Below the pieces are notes generated by a model. The model saw nothing but the letters and a program-made list of their open reading frames with translations, was not told where the DNA came from and searched no databases. This document shows, piece by piece, positions 18,145 to 27,832 of a stretch of 64,000 bases of DNA. Location of the stretch: assembly GCF_900108045.1 (NCBI RefSeq), contig NZ_FNUK01000004.1, positions 29,628 through 93,627 on the forward strand, in the 5' to 3' direction. The position numbers and the translations under genes were made by a program. Position 1 is the first letter of the stretch. Each line of letters begins with the position of its first letter. This stretch comes from Caloramator fervidus. GTDB taxonomy: Bacteria > Bacillota > Clostridia > Clostridiales > Caloramatoraceae.

Positions 18145-19398
18145 TTAATCCTCCTTTATTTTTAATTTAGATTTTATATAATCAACAATTATACTACATG
18201 AATTTGAAGACTCAAATTCATTAAAGAGGCTATTTATATATTTAATATTTTCATAATAATCTAAATTTTTAGTTAAGATATCTTTTAAAATAAAAACAAA
18301 TTCATCTACAGATTGAGCTAGTAATTTACCTGCTAACAAATAATAATCAACATAAAAACCATTTTCAAATCTTTCATACTCTTTAATATCATTAGCTAAA
18401 AATATTATTGGCCTATTAACAAGAGCATAATCAATAAAACAACTTGAATAATCAGTAACTAAAATATCTGTCATTTTCAATAACTCTTGGACATCTATTT
18501 GGTCATTATTAAGGAAATACACATTATCAATTAATTTAATATCATTATTAGCTAACTCATGAAACTTAACTAGAAGAATACAATTAAATTCTTTTAAAAT
18601 AGTTTGTAATTTATAATTACTTAATAATTCTTTAATTAAATTATTTTGTCTCTCAATTAACCTATCACTTCTTCTATATGTAGGCATATAAGTTATTATT
18701 TTAAAGTTGTTATTACCTATATTTATATTTAAACTACTTAAAAATTTCTTCTTATCATAATCGTATTTAGAAGTTAACAAAATATAATTTCTAGGTTGTC
18801 CAACCAATAAAACATCATCCGTATTTTTCAATCTAAAGGCAGATCTAAAGCTATTTAAACAAAAATTTGAAGATGCTATTGTTAAATCTCTGCTAACATT
18901 TGAATAAATATTCCATTTTATCATTTTTAAACATAACTTTATATGCTTAAACAATTTATTACTGGGTAAATCAACTCTATCATCCCAATATAATCTTTTT
19001 AACGGCATACCATGCCATAAAGAAACTTTATATGCTCCTGATATTAAATTTAAATCATTAATATCATGGTGAGAATTTGTAAAAAATACTACACCTGCCC
19101 TAATTTGATAATATAAGCCTTTTAAACTTAAATAATAATAAGCTTCATATCCTTTTCTTTGCAAATAATTAACTATATTTTTATTTTTGGTAATCCATAT
19201 GTGCTTAATACCTGAATTCGTTTTATTTACATATTCAAACATATACTTTGAATTATCTTGATACTTATATCCTAACCACGAACCATAAATCCATATTTTT
19301 TTATTTCTAGGAACTAGTCTTATTATATAATTTAAAATTGCATTAATAACCCAATAACTAATTTTATTTTGCCTAAGATTTAAAATATTTTGTTTCAT
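18145..19398 (-). CDS. CDP-glycerol glycerophosphotransferase family protein (module B)
   Basis: About 417 residues. Family signatures: KVSLWHGMPLKRLYWDDR and ILVTDYSSCFIDYALVNRP, in the same order as in the protein at 8548 though the sequences are only distantly alike. The frame is open to 19494. ATG at 19398 with a G-run (GGGGGG) 12 bases upstream is the best candidate, but the spacing is long and the start is unsure. The gene is unusually AT-rich even for this window and is preceded by a long gene-free stretch, which may mean it was acquired separately. Confidence 0.8.
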   Translation of the reverse strand: MKQNILNLRQNKISYWVINAILNYIIRLVPRNKKIWIYGSWLGYKYQDNSKYMFEYVNKTNSGIKHIWITKNKNIVNYLQRKGYEAYYYLSLKGLYYQIRAGVVFFTNSHHDINDLNLISGAYKVSLWHGMPLKRLYWDDRVDLPSNKLFKHIKLCLKMIKWNIYSNVSRDLTIASSNFCLNSFRSAFRLKNTDDVLLVGQPRNYILLTSKYDYDKKKFLSSLNINIGNNNFKIITYMPTYRRSDRLIERQNNLIKELLSNYKLQTILKEFNCILLVKFHELANNDIKLIDNVYFLNNDQIDVQELLKMTDILVTDYSSCFIDYALVNRPIIFLANDIKEYERFENGFYVDYYLLAGKLLAQSVDEFVFILKDILTKNLDYYENIKYINSLFNEFESSNSCSIIVDYIKSKLKIKED

Positions 19399-20226
19399 AT
19401 ATATATACATCCCCCCATAAATTAAGTAGTTCATAAAGTTATATAAAATTTTAATTTTATCTCTTCTTAAAGAGTTATCTCTAATATAGACCAAATAAAA
19501 CTAACTCCAACGAAGAAGTAAAAGCACATGCAAAAACATGAATAAAAATTCATGTTCTAGATGTACTAGTAAAAATCTTTATAATTTTAGTAAAAATAAG
19601 TAATGGATTTAATTTGTCTCAAAAAATTTACAATACTTTCTCTCTTTTAAATTCTGCTAGTAAGTTTAGCTATCCCTTTTCAATTGTTACTGATAAATTC
19701 CCTGCTTGTAACATCCTTATTAAAGTTATCTTTACTAATGTTAAACACTTAATTTTTTTCGTTTAATGATTATATTTCAATGTTATTGAGGACTTCAATA
19801 ATACTTCGAAAGATTTGTATAAGAAAAAAAGAAATTTTAAATTCCTTTAATAGTGCTAATACTTTGATATTTATTTTTTACCACAAATTCTTAAACTTCT
19901 TTATTTTCACCTCTAAAACTGTAGTTAAGTCTCACAACCCTCGTAGATCAACGTAATTAGCTTTAATTATAAATCTTTTAAATTTATCTTCAATTCCAAG
20001 AATAAATAATACTTTAGACTAAAAACTGTTAAACATTAAAATATACAAAAAATACAGACTTTATCAAAACAGAATTATAATTTCGATTTAAATACTTTTT
20101 TAAGAAAATAATCATTTTTAAGTATATAAGTAAAACTCTCAACTTTATTAGTGCACCTTATTACATCCCAAATAAGAAATAAATTTATATATCTCCAAAA
20201 TTTAAAAAAGCATGCGATTTAATCAA
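19399..20226. other. Gene-free AT-rich stretch within module B
   Basis: About 830 bases with no open frame of useful length on either strand and many stops. I see one clear structure, an 8-bp perfect inverted repeat with a six-base loop at 19535-19556, followed on the minus strand by TTTTT; it may terminate transcription from the polymerase gene. The rest resembles neither a known RNA nor a recognisable gene remnant, although decayed coding sequence is likely in an otherwise tightly packed operon. Confidence 0.6.
19535..19556 (-). terminator. Weak hairpin terminator candidate in the module B gap
   Basis: Arms 19535-19542 and 19549-19556 (AACATGAA and its complement), loop of six, followed by a five-T run on the minus strand. 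The stem is AT-rich and therefore weak. Confidence 0.35.
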
Positions 20227-21459
20227 CTAATAATTCAAACTTGCAATTGCTAAAACGCTACCAAAATACAAAATTGTTAATGCTTCATATAAAACATGTC
20301 CTCCATAATATGAATGCACTACTCCAACAATTATGCTTAAAAATAAACAAAAATATCTTAAATTAAATTTTGATTTAAACAATAATTTGAGATTTAAAAA
20401 AATCCTCTTTAAAATGATAATAATATATATACTTAATATCCAAACCCCTGAATAATAGTATATACCATAAAAGTCCATTTCAATTGCTAAAAAATTCGAC
20501 TTACCCATATTTACTATTTTATTTGCTATTGAGTATCCAATACCAAATAATAAAGTAGGTTTGAAACTATACATAGCATTAATATAGGACTTTATATACA
20601 TTATTTGTAAATTACGATTAGATAATATAAAGCTTTTAAAATCATTATTATACATTGCTAACAACAAATATTTTTGTTGCTCTATAAAATTTTTAAAAAA
20701 TCCTTTTGAAAGAAATAAAACTATTCCCAAAATAATTGGTAAAAATGACAAAATTATTAATTTATAATAATTTGTTTTAGTTCTAAATAATAAATAAATT
20801 TGTTGAATAATAAATATAAAAATAGCTCCTATAATTCCTGCTTTTGTTCCAATCATAAATAAAGATAATATCATACAAACATAGTTAATAAGATACTTTT
20901 TTTTCTTTGTTTCAATATATACATACAGACTTAATGGTAATATAATAAGCAAACTTGCTGTTATAGTATTTTGAACTAAGAATAACCCTTTGTATCCATA
21001 TCTATAATCCCCCCAGGACTTAAATCCAAAACCTATTAAACTCAAAAATATACTAAATATAATCCACCACGAAGACAAAACTATATACTTTATTACATCC
21101 ATTATGCGTAAAATATTATTTTTAATCATATCCTCAAAGGCAAAAATCGTTATAACTAAAAAACACATTTTAAAAATATATTTAAAATCTTCTAATATAA
21201 ACCCAAAATCATTAAAATACTTATAACTAATTTCACCAATTAAAAATAAAAAAAACAATACTATAACTAAAAATTTTTTTCTTTTATCTGAAATTTTTGT
21301 ATAAAACAATAACATAATCAAAAATCTAGCTATCTGATTTACTGGTAAGTTTATATTTAATATTTTATTATTTATAGTAAAAATAATATCAAAAATAGGG
21401 TAAATAATGATAATAAAATTTAATAAATCTCTTGTGCTTATATGTAACAAATTCTTCAT
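20227..21459 (-). CDS. O-antigen polymerase/ligase-like membrane protein (module B)
   Basis: 410 residues, about 10-12 hydrophobic segments. It shares GTKAGIIGA, a FGIGYS block, an IEMDF-YY loop and a C-terminal GGHVLYEA with the protein at 10890, so it is its paralogue. The inferred job is polymerisation of the module B repeat. ATG at 21459. The 253-base gap upstream (21460-21712) and the 830-base gap downstream isolate it from its neighbours, unlike the tight spacing elsewhere in the locus. I see nothing recognisable in the upstream gap. Confidence 0.72.
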   Translation of the reverse strand: MKNLLHISTRDLLNFIIIIYPIFDIIFTINNKILNINLPVNQIARFLIMLLFYTKISDKRKKFLVIVLFFLFLIGEISYKYFNDFGFILEDFKYIFKMCFLVITIFAFEDMIKNNILRIMDVIKYIVLSSWWIIFSIFLSLIGFGFKSWGDYRYGYKGLFLVQNTITASLLIILPLSLYVYIETKKKKYLINYVCMILSLFMIGTKAGIIGAIFIFIIQQIYLLFRTKTNYYKLIILSFLPIILGIVLFLSKGFFKNFIEQQKYLLLAMYNNDFKSFILSNRNLQIMYIKSYINAMYSFKPTLLFGIGYSIANKIVNMGKSNFLAIEMDFYGIYYYSGVWILSIYIIIILKRIFLNLKLLFKSKFNLRYFCLFLSIIVGVVHSYYGGHVLYEALTILYFGSVLAIASLNY

Positions 21460-21712
21460 ATATCTTTACCCCTTACTTAACACCCAAATTTTACTAAAAT
21501 CATATAATATTATGTATTACACATATAATTTAATAAAAATATAATTTATCACTTATAATACAAAACCTTACTTCACACTTAATTAGCTATAGAATTTCTT
21601 AATCTATTAAAATTCACATAACTAAACAAAAATTTTACTTTTCAAAATAAAAATTATCTATATTTTTTAACTTTAACAAATACAATATTAACTATAAATT
21701 AAAAAGAAAACA

Positions 21713-22930
21713 CTAATCTTTATCAACATTATCTAATATAGAAATTAACTTATTATTAACTGCATCTACTGAATAATACTCACAAACCAATTTATAAGCA
21801 TTATCTGCAATTTTCATGAGAAATTTATGATTTAAATTTAATAATTTCTCAATAAATTCACTTTCACTATTAGCAATTATTATACTTTCACCGTCAACAG
21901 CTTTAATACCTTCCGCACCTATACTTGTTGATATGCATGGCAACCCTTTTGTCATACATTCTAAAATTTTCACCCTCATACCTCCACCTATAAATATAGG
22001 AACTATACATATATCACATTTTTCTATATATTCATTAACATCTTTTACATATCCTGTAACAATTATATTATCACTATTGTATTTTAAAATTTTCTCACTA
22101 GGATTCTTACCTACTATATACAATTTTATATCTTTATCATATTGAATTAACTTAGGAAAAACATTGTCTAAAAACCATAAAATACCATGTTCATTTGGAT
22201 ACCAAGACATTGTTCCTAAAAACAATAAATTTTTTATCTTAGAATTATATTGCCTCTTTCTATAACCCATTTCTATAGAAATTGGTAAAATCTCTATGTT
22301 ATCCCCTTTGTAATCTTCACTTACTAGACTCAATTTATCTTCTTCACTCAAAACAATAACCTTTTTAAATTCTTTACATACCTTCATTTCAAACCTCTTT
22401 GTTTTTTCATACTCATATTTTAAATAAATCTTCTTTAAAATATTTTTTTCATTCTCATAGCGTCTCTTAATTATTAAATACTCTGCATTATGCTGACTAA
22501 GAACCATCGGCCTATCACTTAAATTTTTAACTAAATTAATATACGAAGTTATATTTAAATGATCAAAAATAATTATATTGTAAAAATTATTCAACATGAA
22601 ATGTTTTATATGTTCTGCAAATCTAATGTCATTAAATTTCTCAATTATAAACGGCCTATTTCTAAATATACTCTTTACTACATTAACAAAAGTATTTGCC
22701 TTGCTTAAACTACTAGTAAATACCTTATTGACTACTCTTATATCATTACATAACTTTTTCAATTCATTAATATCATCTATATTTACATCAAATTCTGCAA
22801 AACATACTAAATCAATTAAGTAATTCTTACTCAATCCTTTAATCAAATTATATGATCTAATTTTTCCCCCATTATCTAACGGATAAGGAATTTCTGTTGT
22901 TAAAAATAATGCTTTCTTTTTATTAATCAT
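21713..22930 (-). CDS. Glycosyltransferase family 4 (module B)
   Basis: About 405 residues, GT-B fold. The N-terminal LFLTTEIPYPLDNGGKIRSY is the glycine-rich acceptor loop of exopolysaccharide glycosyltransferases; the C-terminal IFIGGGMRVKILECMTKGLP holds the donor-binding E. ATG at 22930 lies six bases after AAGGGTG and overlaps the end of the upstream gene by eight bases; the frame opens slightly earlier at a GTG. Sugar specificity is unknown. Confidence 0.85.
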   Translation of the reverse strand: MINKKKALFLTTEIPYPLDNGGKIRSYNLIKGLSKNYLIDLVCFAEFDVNIDDINELKKLCNDIRVVNKVFTSSLSKANTFVNVVKSIFRNRPFIIEKFNDIRFAEHIKHFMLNNFYNIIIFDHLNITSYINLVKNLSDRPMVLSQHNAEYLIIKRRYENEKNILKKIYLKYEYEKTKRFEMKVCKEFKKVIVLSEEDKLSLVSEDYKGDNIEILPISIEMGYRKRQYNSKIKNLLFLGTMSWYPNEHGILWFLDNVFPKLIQYDKDIKLYIVGKNPSEKILKYNSDNIIVTGYVKDVNEYIEKCDICIVPIFIGGGMRVKILECMTKGLPCISTSIGAEGIKAVDGESIIIANSESEFIEKLLNLNHKFLMKIADNAYKLVCEYYSVDAVNNKLISILDNVDKD

Positions 22931-23687
22931 AGTTTTCACCCTTATATTTTAAAAATATTCTAAATATTTGCATGTCATCTATAAAATAACGTTTAAACAT
23001 TCTTTTAGGTTCCTTTAAAAACCTATAAAACCACTCAAGTCCACATCTTTGCATCCATTTCGGAGCACGCTTAATATTACCCGCTTCAAAATCAATCGCT
23101 GCACCTATACCTAAGCTAACTGGAACTTTTAATTCACTAAGATACTTATATATAAATTTTTCTTGCTTTGGCGCTCCTAATCCAACTGCAAGTATATCCG
23201 GCTTAGATTGATTTATCATTTCAATTATTTTTCTTATTTCTTTTTCATCATTTTCAAATCCATAAGGCGGTGAATATACTCCAGCAATTTTCAACCCTTT
23301 ATATTTTGCCATTAATTTTTCTGCCGCTTTCTGAGCAACTCCAGGACCTGCTCCTAAGAGAAAAACCGAATATCCTTTTTCTGCAGCCATTTTACATACT
23401 TCAGGAAATAAATCAGAACCGGATATTTTTTCTTTTATTGGTTTTTTTAATAATTTAGAAATCCAAATCAACGGCATCCCATCAGTCAATATTAAATCTG
23501 CACTTTCATATACTTTTTTAAACTCTTCATCTTTTTCAAGTTTCACTATATGATCAACATTAGGAGTAACAACATAATGATACTTTCCATCATTAATAAA
23601 CTTATCAATTATAGCTATTGCTTCTTCAAATGTAACATTATCTATAAAAGTATTCAAAAACTTAATTCTATTAAACAACTTTATCAC
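22923..23687 (-). CDS. WecG/TagA/CpsF family glycosyltransferase (module B)
   Basis: 254 residues, GT26. Motifs: VVTPNVDHIVKLEKDEEF, LTDGMPLIWISKLL, VFLLGAGPGVAQKAAEKL, AVGLGAPKQEKFIYKY and RAPKWMQRCGLEWFYRFLKEP, in the order seen in TagA and in the paralogue at 2220. GTG at 23687 overlaps the manC stop by 17 bases. It probably adds a second sugar to the WbaP-primed lipid, although TagA-type enzymes normally follow a TagO-primed lipid; this mix is notable. Confidence 0.88.
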   Translation of the reverse strand: MIKLFNRIKFLNTFIDNVTFEEAIAIIDKFINDGKYHYVVTPNVDHIVKLEKDEEFKKVYESADLILTDGMPLIWISKLLKKPIKEKISGSDLFPEVCKMAAEKGYSVFLLGAGPGVAQKAAEKLMAKYKGLKIAGVYSPPYGFENDEKEIRKIIEMINQSKPDILAVGLGAPKQEKFIYKYLSELKVPVSLGIGAAIDFEAGNIKRAPKWMQRCGLEWFYRFLKEPKRMFKRYFIDDMQIFRIFLKYKGENYD

Positions 23688-24735
23688 CTACACAAATATA
23701 TTTCAAATCTTTAATTTGATTTACCTTCTCTTTGCTTGATATTAATATAACATCATTGTTCTCTACTATAATACAATCCTTTAAGCCTAACAAAATTATC
23801 TTTTTTGTATTTGAAATAATAGTATTGTTACTTGAATCAACATAAATTACATTTCCTTTAACTATATTTCCCATTTCATCCTTTTCCCTATATCTTTCAA
23901 GACTTGTCCATGTTCCAACATCATCCCAACCAAAGTCGCTCGGGATAACATATATTTTATCTGCCTTTTCCATTATTGCATAGTCTACTGAGATATTATC
24001 AACTGTTGGGTATTTTTCATTGAGGACCTCTTCAAAGTCTTCTTCATTTGTTGCTGCAACTTCACTTAAAACTTCAAAGGTTTGTGGTAAGAATTTGTAA
24101 GTATATTTAAGTATAGTTGTTGCCTTCCATATAAACATTCCTGCATTCCAAAGATATGTTCCTTCATCAATGTAATTTTGAGCTGTTTGTTTATCTGGTT
24201 TTTCAACAAATTTTTCAACTTCTTTGATTTCAAAATTATCTATTATTGTTTTGGTTTCTTTAAATTTTATATATCCATAGCCAGTTTCGGGCCTATCTGG
24301 CTTTATGCCTAAAGTTACTATTGCATCTTTGTTTTCTTCTATAAATTTATTTGCAGCATCAATTGTTCTTATAAATGTTTCTACGTCTTTTATAAGGTGA
24401 TCTGATGGTAAAACTGCTAATATCGCATCGGGATAAATTTTGTTTATGTAAAATGCCGATAATGCTATGCATGGTGCTGTATTTCTTCCAACTGGTTCTA
24501 TTATTATATTTTTCTCTGGAAGATATGGAAGCTGTTCTTTTACAAGATTTACATATCTCTTAGCAGTTACAACAAATATTCTTTCAATTGGAATGAGCTT
24601 TTCTATTCTTTTAACTGTCATTTGAATCATTGTATCTTCATTAATGAGATTTAAAAACTGCTTTGGCTTTTCATCAGTTGAAAGTGGCCAAAATCTTTCC
24701 CCTTTTCCCCCCGCCATTATAAGTGCACAAAGCAT
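23671..24735 (-). CDS. manC: Mannose-1-phosphate guanylyltransferase
   Basis: About 354 residues; makes GDP-mannose from GTP and mannose 1-phosphate. Visible: ALIMAGGKGERFWPLS (nucleotide loop), EPVGRNTAPCIALSA, AVLPSDHLI (metal site), ETGYGYIKF, VEKFVEKPD and WNAGMFIWK. It lacks the C-terminal cupin domain of long bifunctional enzymes, fitting the short form beside a separate ManA at 15107. ATG at 24735 follows AAAGGAG by eight bases; the longer frame overlaps the upstream gene. No GDP-mannose dehydratase or fucose pathway gene is in the window, so mannose itself is the likely product used. Confidence 0.92.
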   Translation of the reverse strand: MLCALIMAGGKGERFWPLSTDEKPKQFLNLINEDTMIQMTVKRIEKLIPIERIFVVTAKRYVNLVKEQLPYLPEKNIIIEPVGRNTAPCIALSAFYINKIYPDAILAVLPSDHLIKDVETFIRTIDAANKFIEENKDAIVTLGIKPDRPETGYGYIKFKETKTIIDNFEIKEVEKFVEKPDKQTAQNYIDEGTYLWNAGMFIWKATTILKYTYKFLPQTFEVLSEVAATNEEDFEEVLNEKYPTVDNISVDYAIMEKADKIYVIPSDFGWDDVGTWTSLERYREKDEMGNIVKGNVIYVDSSNNTIISNTKKIILLGLKDCIIVENNDVILISSKEKVNQIKDLKYICVGDKVV

Positions 24736-24752
24736 TGTATCAACTCCTTTCT

Positions 24753-25406
24753 TTAACACGCTTTCTCATCGCCAAACAATACAAAGAAAGTTTTAAATAT
24801 TAGCTTTAAATCTATCCATAGATTTCTTTCTCTTATATACTTCAAATCAAGTTCAACCCAATCATCAAAATTATTTATTTTATTTCTTCCATAGACTTGC
24901 CAATAACAGGTAAGACCTGGTTTAACTAATAGGCGTTGCATTTGATATGCATTATATTGCTTAACTTCCCTAACTATAGGTGGTCTTGGACCTACAAGGC
25001 TCATGTCTCCTCTTAAAACATTTATAAGCTGTGGAAGTTCATCTATGCTGGTTTTTCTTATAAACCTTCCAACTCTCGTTACTCTAGGATCATTTTTAAT
25101 TTTAAAAACTGGTCCTGACATTTCATTTTTGTCTAAAAGCTCCTTAAGTCTTTCTTCTGCATCTACATACATTGAACGAAATTTATACATTTTAAATACT
25201 TTACCGTTTTTTCCACACCTTTCTTGAACAAAAAACACAGGCCCTTCTGAGTCTAATTTAATAGCTATCGCTGTTAGCAAAAATAACGGTGATAAAATTA
25301 TGAGTCCTAAAATTGCCCCTATTATATCTATCATCCTTTTTAAAAATTCATAAATAAAACTTTTTTTATACTCATTCTCAAAATTCATATTGACTTGAGA
25401 CTGCAT
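24753..25406 (-). CDS. Undecaprenyl-phosphate sugar phosphotransferase (WbaP/PglC-like)
   Basis: 217 residues. Monotopic bacterial sugar transferase with one N-terminal membrane segment (about 27-50). It starts polymer synthesis by moving a sugar 1-phosphate to undecaprenyl phosphate. Visible: GPVFFVQERCGKNGKVFKMYKFRSM, TSIDELPQLINVLRGDMSLV followed by GPRP, and LVKPGLTCYWQVYGR near the end. It lacks the large N-terminal domain of WbaP, so it is the minimal catalytic form. ATG at 25406 follows AGGAGG. With TagO at 12165 it gives the locus two initiating enzymes. Confidence 0.93.
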   Translation of the reverse strand: MQSQVNMNFENEYKKSFIYEFLKRMIDIIGAILGLIILSPLFLLTAIAIKLDSEGPVFFVQERCGKNGKVFKMYKFRSMYVDAEERLKELLDKNEMSGPVFKIKNDPRVTRVGRFIRKTSIDELPQLINVLRGDMSLVGPRPPIVREVKQYNAYQMQRLLVKPGLTCYWQVYGRNKINNFDDWVELDLKYIRERNLWIDLKLIFKTFFVLFGDEKAC

Positions 25407-25438
25407 TATATCACCTCCTTATTAATTTATCTTAAAAA

Positions 25439-26152
25439 TTACCTACCTAAAAACCTTGCTTTTCTTTGCTCAATTTTTTCATGACCATAATAATAATAGT
25501 AATAGTATCCATAATAACCTTTTTTAGTTGTATCAAGTTTATTTAATACAACCCCTAAGATTTTAGTATTTGCCTTCTCAAGAAGTTCTTTTGCTCTTTT
25601 TGCTGCATGTTTATCTGCTTCTTCTGATGCTACAACAAAAACTACACCATCTACATACTGGGATAAAATTTGTGCATCCGTCACCACTAAAACCGGAGGA
25701 GCATCTATTATTATTACATCAAAATTTTGTTTAAGATATTCAATAAACCTTTCCATTTTCCTTGATGATAAAAGTTCCACAGGATTTGGCGGTCTTGTTC
25801 CAGCTGGTAATACATAAAGATTTTCTACAGATTCATATTTAAATAACTTTTCGTCAAATTCCTGTTCTCCTATTAAAATATTAGTTAAACCAACTATATT
25901 AGAAATTCCAAATTTTTTATGAACAGTATTTTTCCTAAGATCACAATCTACTATTATTGTCTTATATCCATTTTGTGCAAACACAACAGCAAGATTTGCT
26001 GATGTTGTAGATTTCCCCTCACCTGGTCCAGAACTTGTTATTAAAATTGTTTTTACCTTAGTATCCGGAAGAGAAAAGTTAATATTTGTTCTCAAAGTTC
26101 TGTAAGCCTCAGATATTGGAGATTTTTGATCTTTTATTGTTATTAACTTCAT
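25439..26152 (-). CDS. Tyrosine-protein kinase CpsD/CapB-like
   Basis: 237 residues. Cytoplasmic BY-kinase half that pairs with the Wzz-like partner at 27833 to control chain length. Walker A in ITSSGPGEGKSTTSANLA (about 39-56), Walker A' TIIVDCDLRKN and Walker B IIIDAPPVLVVTDA are all present. The C-terminal tail carries GYYG followed by seven consecutive tyrosines, the autophosphorylation cluster. ATG at 26152 lies nine bases after AAAGGAG. The opposing phosphatase is at 27045. In this operon galU sits between phosphatase and kinase. Confidence 0.93.
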   Translation of the reverse strand: MKLITIKDQKSPISEAYRTLRTNINFSLPDTKVKTILITSSGPGEGKSTTSANLAVVFAQNGYKTIIVDCDLRKNTVHKKFGISNIVGLTNILIGEQEFDEKLFKYESVENLYVLPAGTRPPNPVELLSSRKMERFIEYLKQNFDVIIIDAPPVLVVTDAQILSQYVDGVVFVVASEEADKHAAKRAKELLEKANTKILGVVLNKLDTTKKGYYGYYYYYYYGHEKIEQRKARFLGR

Positions 26153-26167
26153 TCATAACAACTCCTT

Positions 26168-27040
26168 TTAATTTAAAGTTGCTGCAATTTCTTTTAAGTA
26201 GTTTAAAAATTCATCTTTTATATCTTCCCTCTTTAGTGCAAACTCAATAGTTGCTTGCAAAAAACCTAGCTTGTTCCCTACATCATATCTTTTTCCTTCA
26301 AAATTATAAGCATATATAGCTTCTTTGTTTAGGAGTTCCTTTAAAGCATCTGTAAGCTGAATCTCACCGTTTTTGCCAGGCTTTGTATTTTCTAATATAT
26401 TAAATATCTCTGGAGTTATTATATACCTTCCAAGAATTGCAATATTGCTCGGCGCTTCTTCTTTTTTAGGCTTTTCTACAAGATCAGTTACTTTATATAT
26501 CCTATCTTCAATTTTTACTCCACTTATTATTCCATATTTATCAACATCATCCTCTTTTACTTCTTGAACCCCAAGTATTGTTGTTTTATACATGTTGTAG
26601 GCATCAATAAGTTGTTTTAAGCATGGGACTTTGCTATCAACTACATCATCACCAAGTAAAACTGCAAAAGGTTCATTTCCTACAAATGATTTTGCACAAA
26701 GAATTGCATGTCCTAGCCCCTTAGGTTCTTTTTGCCTTATATAATGAATTTGAGCCATATTTGTTATATTATTTATCATATTAAGCATATCATGTTTATT
26801 TTTTTCTTTTAACTCAAACTCCAACTCAATAGATCTATCAAAATGATCCTCTATAGCTCTTTTGTTTCTTCCAGTTATTATAAGTATCTCTTCTATTCCT
26901 GAATTTACAGCCTCTTCAATTATGTATTGTATAGTTGGAGTATCTACTATAGGAAGCATCTCTTTTGGCTGAGCCTTTGTAGCAGGTAAAAACCTTGTTC
27001 CAAGTCCTGCAGCGGGAATAACAGCTTTTCTGACCCTCAT
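26168..27040 (-). CDS. galU: UTP-glucose-1-phosphate uridylyltransferase
   Basis: 290 residues. Forms UDP-glucose. Visible: KAVIPAAGLGTRFLPATKAQPKEMLPI (split here for length into AAGLGTRFLPATKAQ and KEMLPI), DTPTIQYIIEEA, RQKEPKGLGHAILCAK, AVLLGDDVVD, VEKPKKEEAPSNIAILGRYI and GEIQLTDAL. Length and motif order are those of bacterial GalU. ATG at 27040 follows AGAGGG. Embedded between the PHP phosphatase and the CpsD kinase, it supplies a module B precursor. A tyrosine-phosphorylation link is possible but not shown by the sequence. Confidence 0.95.
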   Translation of the reverse strand: MRVRKAVIPAAGLGTRFLPATKAQPKEMLPIVDTPTIQYIIEEAVNSGIEEILIITGRNKRAIEDHFDRSIELEFELKEKNKHDMLNMINNITNMAQIHYIRQKEPKGLGHAILCAKSFVGNEPFAVLLGDDVVDSKVPCLKQLIDAYNMYKTTILGVQEVKEDDVDKYGIISGVKIEDRIYKVTDLVEKPKKEEAPSNIAILGRYIITPEIFNILENTKPGKNGEIQLTDALKELLNKEAIYAYNFEGKRYDVGNKLGFLQATIEFALKREDIKDEFLNYLKEIAATLN

Positions 27041-27044
27041 AAAA

Positions 27045-27818
27045 TTACCCCCTCTTTCTTAAAAGGAAACTGAAAATGCTCTTTTTATTTTTAACTTTTT
27101 CCGGCCTTGATTTTACTTCTCCTGTTTTGAAAAGCCTACTGTTTAAAATTATTCTTTCATAAGCATCTTTGTTAATCTCTTTTATCCTTTCAAGGGCATT
27201 TTTTATCTTAGGTTTTCTATACTTTGCATCATGGCTATCTGAACCTAAAAAATCTATTACATTGTACCTTAAAAGCTTTTCTGCAGTATTTTTAACATCT
27301 TTCCCAAACAATCCTATAAAACTAGAAGAATTAAGTTGAAATAAATATCCTTCATCTATAAAATCATTAATTTTTTCAGGATTTTTTATAATTTCCAAAT
27401 ATCTTTCTGGATGTGCTATTATAGGAATTATATTTCTTATCTTAAGTTCATATAAAACGTCAAAAGTATAACTTGGAATTTTATCAAAAGGAAGTTCTAT
27501 AAGGATGTAATTAGTATCTTTAATTGGAGAAATAAGACCTTCCTCTAAATAAGATATTAAATTCTTTGAAATCATGACTTCCTGACCTGCAATAATTTCA
27601 ATATTTATGTTTTTTCTCTTAATATAATTATTTAAATCTAAAACACTTTTTTGTATATCATCAAAACTATTTTCATACTTTCCTTCTAAAAAATGGGGAG
27701 TTGCAACAATCATTTTTATTCCATCATCCTGTGCTATTTTAGCCATTTCTAAAAAAGTTTCTAACGAATCCGCCCCATCGTCCATTTTAGGGATTATGTG
27801 AGAATGAATATCTAACAT
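27045..27818 (-). CDS. Protein-tyrosine phosphatase CpsB/CapC (PHP family)
   Basis: About 257 residues. Metal-dependent PHP phosphatase that dephosphorylates the CpsD tyrosine tail. The N-terminal MLDIHSHIIPKMDDGADS provides the first metal-binding cluster; ATPHFLEGKYEN, IIAHPERYLEI and FLGSDSHDAKYR provide the rest. ATG at 27818 is preferred over 27833 because GGGAAGTGG lies at proper spacing before it. Order cpsC-cpsB-galU-cpsD gives a complete phosphorylation cycle for polymer length control. Confidence 0.92.
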   Translation of the reverse strand: MLDIHSHIIPKMDDGADSLETFLEMAKIAQDDGIKMIVATPHFLEGKYENSFDDIQKSVLDLNNYIKRKNINIEIIAGQEVMISKNLISYLEEGLISPIKDTNYILIELPFDKIPSYTFDVLYELKIRNIIPIIAHPERYLEIIKNPEKINDFIDEGYLFQLNSSSFIGLFGKDVKNTAEKLLRYNVIDFLGSDSHDAKYRKPKIKNALERIKEINKDAYERIILNSRLFKTGEVKSRPEKVKNKKSIFSFLLRKRG

Positions 27819-27832
27819 AAAACCACTTCCCA

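Noticed and set aside
19501..20226. Possible decayed transposase
   Set aside because: Several frames were read against IS4-type motifs; no convincing match, many stops. Left as an unexplained gap.
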